A DNA stretch of 64,000 nt from CANKHA01 sp963750965 (GTDB lineage Bacteria > Pseudomonadota > Alphaproteobacteria > Rhizobiales > Xanthobacteraceae): NCBI GenBank assembly GCA_963750965.1, contig CAVVSK010000011.1, positions 310,001-374,000 on the forward strand. The letters are read 5' to 3'. Made by a program: the position numbers and the translations under genes. The notes under the pieces are model-generated. The model did not search any database. It saw nothing but the letters and a program-made list of their open reading frames with translations, and was not told the DNA's origin. Each line of letters opens with the position of its first letter. Position 1 is the first letter of the stretch. Below are positions 59,032 through 64,000 of the stretch, one piece after another.

Positions 59032-60807
59032 TTACCGCTGCGTCACGATCCGGATGGGTCGCGCATGCCGCGAGTGGCGGATTTGCGTATGGTCGAACAC
59101 ATTGACCCACATATAGAGATCCCGGCCCGGCACCAGGTTGTGGTCAAACTTGCCGTCAGTTTTTAGCATCCGCATGGTTTCAAGATGCCAATGGCCGTCT
59201 TTCCATTTGGCAACGCCGCGCAAATCCGCGCGATCACCGTCATAGTCGCCGGCAATGAGAACCGCGGGCAGCACCGTCCCTACCGGGATCGTGGCGTCGA
59301 GCTCGGCCGAGTAAGGCACCGTCTCGGTATCAGTCATCATCCACCAGCGCGCGCCTTCCGTATCGCTGGAGTCCGGGTCAAGGTCGAACTTGCCAAGCGC
59401 CGCGACCGTGGCTTTCCAATCCTTCGGCAATCGCGGGAGTTTCAAGGGACCTGAAGGGCTGCCGGGAGGCACGTTTACATAATTGTAGCTGTAGAAGACG
59501 CGGCCGGGGTCATTCCAGTAGCCCGCCTGATAGCGCGCCTGTCCCGCCGCTTCCGCGGGCGTCGGTTCACGCGGGACATCGAAATATTGATCATCCACAA
59601 AGCCGAGATGCCCGCCGCGCGAGGCTTTCCATTGCCACACGTCCATGTGGTTGCCCGGCGCGGTGTAGTGATAGCCCATGCCGTGGATCGGAGCAGGCTT
59701 GTCGCTAAGCGGCTTGGTGCCGAGGTAAGTACTCTCACCGCTGCCAAAGGTCGGCGAGCGCGAAAAGCCGACCGCCAGCTTGTCTTCGTAGAAATCACTG
59801 ACATCCGCCAGATCGACGCGCGTGGCGAGAAAATGCCAGCCATCGTCCTTCTTGATGACCGGCACACGACGCAGTGAACGGCTTGGGTCTTCCCATTTGA
59901 ACGCGAAGTAGGCGCGTTCGCCGTCATGCACGGCACGCACCTCGACCAGCGACTCGCCGGTGCCGCCGAGGTTCACCCCTTGCTGGGTCCGAACGTAGAC
60001 TGGCCGGGCTTTTGCCCAAACCTCGTCATCAAGCACGCCGTCCAGCCGCGGAACACCGTCGACCCGTGTTACGACCAAGGTATCGCGCGTGGTCCAATCG
60101 ACGCCTGCCGCGAGGGTAATGGTCGCAACGCCGACGGCCGCGGCAATGAGCAGCGGATAGGGACGTACAGCTCGCGTGATCACCAGCCGGGCAGGGCGGA
60201 ACAAACGCAAGAGCTGCCACCAGCCGCCGGCCATATAATGCGCCAGGACATGCAGGAAGATGTAACCGAAGCCGATAAAGGCGCTGATCGAGTGTATCCA
60301 TACCCACCAGCCGCCATAGCCGAGATAGAGAATGATGCCGGTTACCGTCATCACGGTAATCAGCGCGTAGACAAACCAGTGCAACCCGACATTGACCCCC
60401 TGCCAGCGCAACTTGCTCGCTACCGGCATGAGCGCGACGCGCACTTTGGTGAAGGCGTTGCGAGCAGTGAGTCCGGCGCGGTTCAAATAAACAAGATAGG
60501 CAGAAGCACAAAAGAATAGGCCAAGACCGGCGAAGAAATGCCAGGTCCACATTTCGCCTTGCGGCATGATCGGCGCGAGCCATTGAGACAAACTTGGGAG
60601 CACATAGCCAAATGTGGCCATACGAATGCCTGTGAACAGACTGACAACAAAAGCGATCGCCGTGGCCCAATGCAGGATGATTGTGCCGACATCGCTTCGC
60701 GGCGGCGCCTCGCCCCGGCCCCGCGCATAAGAGGCATGCGTTTGACCGCTGGGAAAACTCGGGTTTCGGGGAGCGCGAACTTCGTCCCGCGGCCTCACGT
60801 CTGTCAT
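59032..60807 (-). CDS. Cytochrome b561-type membrane domain fused to an ethylbenzene-dehydrogenase-like heme-binding domain
   Basis: 591 aa. After a 40-residue cytoplasmic lead, residues about 40-215 form a four-helix di-heme cytochrome b domain (LHWATAIAFVVSLFTGIRM, TWHFFAGLGLFFCASAYLVYL, LHWFVYALITVMTVTGIILYL, IHSISAFIGFGYIFLHVLAHYMAGG) with paired histidines. One more helix (YPLLIAAAVGVATITLAAGV) leads into a periplasmic beta-domain (VPRLDGVLDDEVWAKARPVYV, AYFAFKWEDPSRSLRRVPVIKKDDGW) resembling the heme-b subunit of ethylbenzene/DMSO-reductase-type enzymes. It may move electrons between quinone and a periplasmic partner. No molybdoenzyme lies adjacent. It is convergent with the GGDEF-EAL gene. 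Confidence 0.87.
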   Translation of the reverse strand: MTDVRPRDEVRAPRNPSFPSGQTHASYARGRGEAPPRSDVGTIILHWATAIAFVVSLFTGIRMATFGYVLPSLSQWLAPIMPQGEMWTWHFFAGLGLFFCASAYLVYLNRAGLTARNAFTKVRVALMPVASKLRWQGVNVGLHWFVYALITVMTVTGIILYLGYGGWWVWIHSISAFIGFGYIFLHVLAHYMAGGWWQLLRLFRPARLVITRAVRPYPLLIAAAVGVATITLAAGVDWTTRDTLVVTRVDGVPRLDGVLDDEVWAKARPVYVRTQQGVNLGGTGESLVEVRAVHDGERAYFAFKWEDPSRSLRRVPVIKKDDGWHFLATRVDLADVSDFYEDKLAVGFSRSPTFGSGESTYLGTKPLSDKPAPIHGMGYHYTAPGNHMDVWQWKASRGGHLGFVDDQYFDVPREPTPAEAAGQARYQAGYWNDPGRVFYSYNYVNVPPGSPSGPLKLPRLPKDWKATVAALGKFDLDPDSSDTEGARWWMMTDTETVPYSAELDATIPVGTVLPAVLIAGDYDGDRADLRGVAKWKDGHWHLETMRMLKTDGKFDHNLVPGRDLYMWVNVFDHTQIRHSRHARPIRIVTQR

Positions 60808-61076
60808 TCCCGCAAATCCTCTTTTCCGGCAATTTTGAAAATGCGCCGCACAACCCGTGGCGCAGTAAGGTCAGGCCGCAGGTCAAATTCTACTGGAAAA
60901 GGTAAGAAACTCTTAACCAAAAACCTGCTGGTCGGTTCACTTCGAGAGGAGCACCGCACCTCGTGCCTTGGCAGTAGAAACGCGTCGAAGGGGGACATTG
61001 GCGCGTATTTGCTCAAAGTCGGTGCGGGCCTCGAACACCGCTCGCGAATTCCTTGGATCGGCGCGCAGGGGGCTCT
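60808..61076. other. Intergenic region between cytochrome fusion gene and tRNA fragment
   Basis: 269 bp; contains the promoter side of the minus-strand cytochrome gene. A long + strand ORF crosses it into the tRNA remnant but has no family-like content. Nothing else is visible. Confidence 0.4.
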
Positions 61077-61121
61077 TGGTGCCGCAAGAGGGATTCGAAC
61101 CCCGACCCCGTCATTACGAAT
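61077..61121 (-). other. 3' half of a tRNA-Thr gene, possible attachment site
   Basis: On the minus strand, ATTCGTAATGACGGGGTC followed by GGGGTTCGAATCCCTC and TTGCGGCACCA is the tRNA-Thr (CGT) sequence from the anticodon loop to the CCA end. The 5' half (acceptor 5' strand, D-arm, anticodon 5' strand) is missing. The T-stem has a C-C mismatch and a G-U pair, so it is decaying. Such 3' halves are what integrases of islands and phages leave as attL or attR. No integrase gene is in the window. Confidence 0.75.
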
Positions 61122-61266
61122 CGAAAATTCCAGGCTTTTCAATAATATGCATGAGTGCTGCCAATTTCGCCTGAGTGCGCGCGGACAGGATTAGGTGACA
61201 GTGCGGCAGCACTCTGCGGTTAGAAGCCGGCCCTCCAGCAGCGAATTATCGCAAACCCGCGTGAAC

Positions 61267-61484
61267 GCCAGAAACTGCAACCGCGCTGTAACCACGGGAT
61301 GATCTCAACGGAATGGGAGCGGCCGAGTGGGGCTCAGCGGTCTTGCTGGCAAGAGCTACGCGGTGGCGACTTGGGAGGCCCAGTTCCTTTGCGGCCTCGA
61401 AGAATGGCGGGAGGAAGCTAACGCGGCTTTTGCTCGCCGGGCAATCCCTTCCTTTGGTATCGTAGGTTGAACCCATCACTTGCT
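61267..61484. repeat. About 218-bp direct repeat, copy 1
   Basis: Begins GCCAGAAACTGCAACC and ends GGTTGAACCCATCACTTGCT. Copy 2 is at 62976-63194, same orientation, differing by scattered substitutions and a few one- to three-base indels (about 90% identity by eye). The copies flank the aldehyde dehydrogenase segment. Confidence 0.9.
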
Positions 61485-61486
61485 TT

Positions 61487-61546
61487 ATGACCTTTCTCAC
61501 CGGGAAAACCTGGCCGGCGCACGACGAGTTGCGGCCACTGCTCTAA
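61487..61546 (+). pseudogene. 3' tail of a lost gene upstream of the aldehyde dehydrogenase
   Basis: A short frame starting right at the edge of repeat copy 1 (MTFLTGKTWPAHDELRPLL) stops 15 bp before the dehydrogenase start, the spacing of an operon. It reads like the C-terminal end of a protein whose body was lost at the repeat boundary. The parent gene is unknown. Confidence 0.4.
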
Positions 61547-61561
61547 CAGGCGGAGTGCCAC

Positions 61562-62944
61562 ATGATAGAGGTAGTCCAGGCGTTCGATCGGTCTCCGATC
61601 GCGAAACTCGATAGCGACGACGCGGCGGCGCTCGACCGCAAGATCGAGACCGCCCGACGGGTCTTCGCAGATAGGGATGCATGGCTGAAGCCGCACCAGC
61701 GCATCGAAATCCTCAGGAGACTGGCGATCCTGATGGAGAGCAAGCGCGAGCATCTTGGACGGCAGATCGCGCGCGAAGGTGGCAAACCGTTGAGCGATGC
61801 ACTGGTCGAAACCGACCGTGCCATCGATGGCGTGCGCAACGCCGCGGACGAGCTGCGCGTCATGGGGGGCCGGGAAATCCCTATGGGGATGACGCCGGGC
61901 AGCATTGATCGGCGAGCTTTTACGATCATTGAGCCTATCGGCATCGTTGCCGCCATCTCGGCATTCAATCATCCGTTGAATTTGATCGTCCATCAAGTCG
62001 TGCCGGCGGTTGCCACGGGCTGCCCGGTGATCGTAAAGCCGGCAAACCCGACGCCCCTTTCTTGCGTGGAGTTTGTGGGCCTGCTCCATGAAGCCGGGCT
62101 GCCGCCTGAGTGGTGTCAGGTTTTCCTGCCGGAAACCAACGAGCTTGCCGAGGCGCTCGCGACCGACCCGCGTATCGCGTTTTTGAGTTTCATCGGCTCA
62201 AGTCGGGTTGGCTGGCATCTCCGGTCAAAGCTGCCGCCGGGCACACGCTGTGCGTTGGAGCACGGCGGCGCCGCGCCTGCGATCATCGACCGCAGTGCCG
62301 ACCTAGACCGGATCGTCGAGCCACTAACGAAGGGTGGTTACTATCATGCCGGCCAAGTCTGCGTGTCGGTCCAGCGGATCTATGTCCATACGGATCTTGA
62401 GAGTGCCTTTCTCGACCGCTTCGCTGCGCGTGTGAGGGCATTGAAGGTCGGCGATCCTGTTCTGCCCGAAACCGAGGTCGGCCCGCTCATCCTCCCGCGC
62501 GAGGCAGATCGGGTGTTGGCCTGGACCAATGAGGCCGTTTCGGCCGGCGCCAAGCTTATCGGCGGCGGACGGCTCAACAGCACCACATTGGTTCCATCGG
62601 TCATCGTTAACCCGCCTCGCGACGCCAAGGTCTCGACCCTCGAAGTGTTCGGTCCAATAACCTGCGTTTACCCCTTCACGCAGCTCAACGATGCGTTGCA
62701 GGCGGCGAATTCTTTGCCAGTGGCGTTTCAGGCGAGTATCTTCACAGAAGATCTCCGAACGGCATTCGATGCCGCTGAGCGGCTCGCCGCCTCGGCCGTG
62801 ATGGTCAACGACCACACGGCTTTCCGCACCGATTGGATGCCTTTCGCGGGCCGCCGCCAATCTGGTTACGGCGTCGGCGGTATTCCCTGGACGATGCAGG
62901 AAATGACCGAGAAAAAGATGATCGTGTTTAGGAGGCAACAATGA
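61562..62944 (+). CDS. Aldehyde dehydrogenase (NAD(P)+-dependent)
   Basis: 460 aa, full family length. It oxidises an aldehyde to its acid. Motifs: AISAFNHPLNL (Asn of the oxyanion hole), PVIVKPANPTPLS (cofactor Lys), FIGSSRVGW (Rossmann GxxxxG), catalytic Glu in ALEHGGAAP (LELGG is usual), catalytic Cys in HAGQVCVSVQR, EVFGPITCVYPF and the C-terminal PFAGRRQSGYG. The ATG has a GGCGGAG site. Its stop overlaps an ATG of a next gene (ATGA) that is cut off after about 12 codons by repeat copy 2. So the gene is intact but its operon is not. Confidence 0.93.
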   Translation: MIEVVQAFDRSPIAKLDSDDAAALDRKIETARRVFADRDAWLKPHQRIEILRRLAILMESKREHLGRQIAREGGKPLSDALVETDRAIDGVRNAADELRVMGGREIPMGMTPGSIDRRAFTIIEPIGIVAAISAFNHPLNLIVHQVVPAVATGCPVIVKPANPTPLSCVEFVGLLHEAGLPPEWCQVFLPETNELAEALATDPRIAFLSFIGSSRVGWHLRSKLPPGTRCALEHGGAAPAIIDRSADLDRIVEPLTKGGYYHAGQVCVSVQRIYVHTDLESAFLDRFAARVRALKVGDPVLPETEVGPLILPREADRVLAWTNEAVSAGAKLIGGGRLNSTTLVPSVIVNPPRDAKVSTLEVFGPITCVYPFTQLNDALQAANSLPVAFQASIFTEDLRTAFDAAERLAASAVMVNDHTAFRTDWMPFAGRRQSGYGVGGIPWTMQEMTEKKMIVFRRQQ

Positions 62945-63000
62945 CCGAGCGCGATCACAATGGGATTTCCGCGCGGCCAGAAACTGCAACCGAGCTGTAA
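62941..63000 (+). pseudogene. 5' head of a lost gene downstream of the aldehyde dehydrogenase
   Basis: ATG at 62941 overlaps the dehydrogenase stop and reads MTERDHNGISAR before entering repeat copy 2 at 62976 and stopping at 62998-63000. The overlap is typical of translational coupling, so a real gene probably once continued here. Confidence 0.45.
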
Positions 63001-63194
63001 CCACAGGATGATCTAACGAAAATTGGAGCGGCCGAGTGAGGCTCAGCGGTCCTGCTGGCAAGAGCTACGCGGTGGCGACTTGGGACGCCCACTTCCTTTG
63101 CGGCCGCGAAGATTGGCGGGAGGAAGCTAACGCGGCTTTTGCTCGCCGGGGCAATCCCTTCCTTTCGTAGCGTAGGTTGAACCCATCACTTGCT
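62976..63194. repeat. About 219-bp direct repeat, copy 2
   Basis: Same orientation and length as copy 1 (61267-61484). It differs by about 20 substitutions and short indels, for example one extra G in GCCGGGGC versus GCCGGGC. Confidence 0.9.
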
Positions 63195-63298
63195 ACAGGG
63201 CGAGCGCGCTGGGTCCAACAGATTATTGCCACGGTGAAAGTAAGCAGGAAGGTTGAACCTAGTGCGACGTAAGGAGCCAAAATCAGAACCTGCAACAT
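63065..63298 (-). CDS. Small membrane protein whose C-terminus is encoded by repeat copy 2
   Basis: 77 aa; the ATG at 63298 has GGAGAG 6 nt upstream. Residues 1-33 are a clear membrane helix with a basic stop (MLQVLILAPYVALGSTFLLT, FTVAIICWTQRARP). From about residue 35 (ASDGFNLRYERKGLPRRAKA...) the sequence is read from the repeat. The original protein was probably a short single-pass membrane protein, now with an accidental tail. No homologue recognised. Confidence 0.45.
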   Translation of the reverse strand: MLQVLILAPYVALGSTFLLTFTVAIICWTQRARPVASDGFNLRYERKGLPRRAKAALASSRQSSRPQRKWASQVATA

Positions 63299-63444
63299 CG
63301 AGACTCTCCAGCGGCTGTTTGCGAGCCAACCGCTCCCAGAGTTGTTCGTTCCAATGTTTTTAGTTAATGGGGATTAATCCCGATAAGGTTTACGTTTCGT
63401 TAATGAATTTTGTCGGATGCTCTCAACCAGCAGGAGATGTGTTG

Positions 63445-63939
63445 ATGCTGGCTCTGCGAGACGTCCTAGCGGGAGATGACTGTCCTTGCTCGAGCACGCT
63501 TCTCGGGGCTTTGTATAGAGCAACGCCGGACCAATATGAGGGAGTGATAGAGAGCATTCCGCTCGATGTTCGCGCGGTACTGGCGCTCTATTGTTATAGA
63601 CGAGCACATCTGCAAGCGATTGGCCTGGCCATCGCGGCTACGTGCGAGGAAAGCGATCTGCGCGTCCACGGGCAGTCTGCCGGATCAGCGCTATTTCATA
63701 GAGCAAGACAAATTCATCAGGATCCACCCCCGTCTGCTTTTCGTGTTCGAAAAACAGTTACTCTTTCGCTCGGCGCACTGAAACACAGGGTTTTCGACGA
63801 GGAAGATGAGGTCATCGAGACCTTCGACGATCTACCTGCTTCTCCCGATGTTCAGCAGACTCGATTAGTTCGCATTACCGATCGGGGAGGGGAACTGGAT
63901 ACTACGCCAGCACTGAACCCGAGGAGCCGTCCGGCCTAG
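63445..63939 (+). CDS. Protein of unknown function
   Basis: 164 aa from ATG 63445, chosen because AGGAG lies 8 nt upstream; in-frame ATGs at 63367 and 63403 have no ribosome site. The helical part includes MLALRDVLAGDDCPCSSTLL, DVRAVLALYCYRRAHLQAIGLAIAATCEESDL and HGQSAGSALFHRARQ. The C-terminal part is beta/charged (KTVTLSLGALKHRVFDEEDE, then a Thr/Arg/Pro-rich end). The helix around AHLQAIGLAIAATCEESDL looks like a conserved block shared by hypothetical proteins of Bradyrhizobium-type genomes, but I cannot name the family. Cytosolic. Confidence 0.6.
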   Translation: MLALRDVLAGDDCPCSSTLLGALYRATPDQYEGVIESIPLDVRAVLALYCYRRAHLQAIGLAIAATCEESDLRVHGQSAGSALFHRARQIHQDPPPSAFRVRKTVTLSLGALKHRVFDEEDEVIETFDDLPASPDVQQTRLVRITDRGGELDTTPALNPRSRPA

Positions 63940-63959
63940 TCCTCTCCGCCCGGACGGCT
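63925..63959 (+). terminator. Hairpin at the end of the last gene
   Basis: AGCCGTCCGG / CCGGACGGCT, 10-bp perfect stem; the stop codon of the unknown protein lies in the loop. There is no T-run after it (GCCCCTTGACGG). Confidence 0.55.
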
Positions 63960-64000
63960 GCCCCTTGACGGAACCGGCCGCCTCCTGCCCGTTTCGGTTA

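Noticed and set aside
61079..61125. A complete tRNA gene
   Set aside because: Only the 3' half is present; no D-arm or 5' acceptor strand can be found on the expected side.
60538..61194. 218-codon + strand ORF running across the tRNA-Thr fragment
   Set aside because: It is antisense to the cytochrome gene and to tRNA sequence, with no recognisable domain.
61246..61500. 84-codon minus-strand ORF across repeat copy 1
   Set aside because: The matching region of copy 2 is open in a different frame, so no common protein is encoded by the repeat.

Overview
The window is high-GC DNA from an alphaproteobacterium of the order Hyphomicrobiales. The nearest fit is the Bradyrhizobium / Rhodopseudomonas / Xanthobacteraceae branch. 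This rests on gene content: a yggT-folD pair, a Cpa/Tad pilus operon, ornithine decarboxylase followed by homospermidine synthase, many Bug-type solute-binding proteins, and intergenic palindromes of the GCATGATCC type. The assignment is an inference from families, not from a marker gene.

Layout. 1-9.1 kb: housekeeping and envelope genes (typA 3' part, a secreted trypsin-like protease with an LprI-like tail, folD-yggT, tRNA-Ala, a periplasmic msrA, an MFS exporter). 9.1-14 kb: a catabolic block with a Bug solute-binding protein divergent from two polysaccharide-deacetylase-fold hydrolases, a dienelactone hydrolase and a GntR/FCD regulator. 14-17.7 kb: an SDR overlapping an MFS gene, a 33-codon membrane ORF and an LplT-like transporter. 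18-26 kb: the Tad operon cpaB-cpaC-short lipoprotein-cpaE-cpaF-tadB-tadC-tadD, with no pilin or prepilin peptidase. 26-31 kb: an oxygenase locus (two cupins, a Rieske ferredoxin, a Rieske oxygenase, an unknown protein, a VOC protein, an IclR regulator). 31.4-33.2 kb: a Q/P-rich OmpA-like protein.

33.7-37.7 kb is a polyamine operon: a structured leader (probable speF RNA motif), ornithine decarboxylase, a GNAT acetyltransferase, homospermidine synthase and a small membrane protein. 37.8-47.3 kb holds four of the window's five Bug proteins with a two-domain VOC protein, a ThDP enzyme, a 4,5-dihydroxyphthalate-decarboxylase-like binding protein and a bicupin. This looks like uptake and breakdown of small carboxylated or aromatic compounds. 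No TctA/TctB membrane partner is present. 47.5-59 kb is signalling: a NarL-type regulator, a hybrid histidine kinase, a stand-alone receiver, and a PstS-like protein next to a GGDEF-EAL protein, mixed with decayed transporter genes. 59-60.8 kb encodes a cytochrome b561/ethylbenzene-dehydrogenase-type fusion. The right end (61-64 kb) looks rearranged: a 45-bp 3' half of a tRNA-Thr gene, then an aldehyde dehydrogenase gene cut out of a larger operon and flanked by two ~218-bp direct repeats.

A second theme is base-level damage. Seven genes become intact and family-like if one base is added or removed (about 18.9, 32.82, 35.58, 39.36, 50.18, 50.81 and 52.57 kb). Most are probably sequence errors in a draft assembly; the one at 50.81 kb lies in a gene that is also truncated. 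Annotations of those genes should be read with that in mind.
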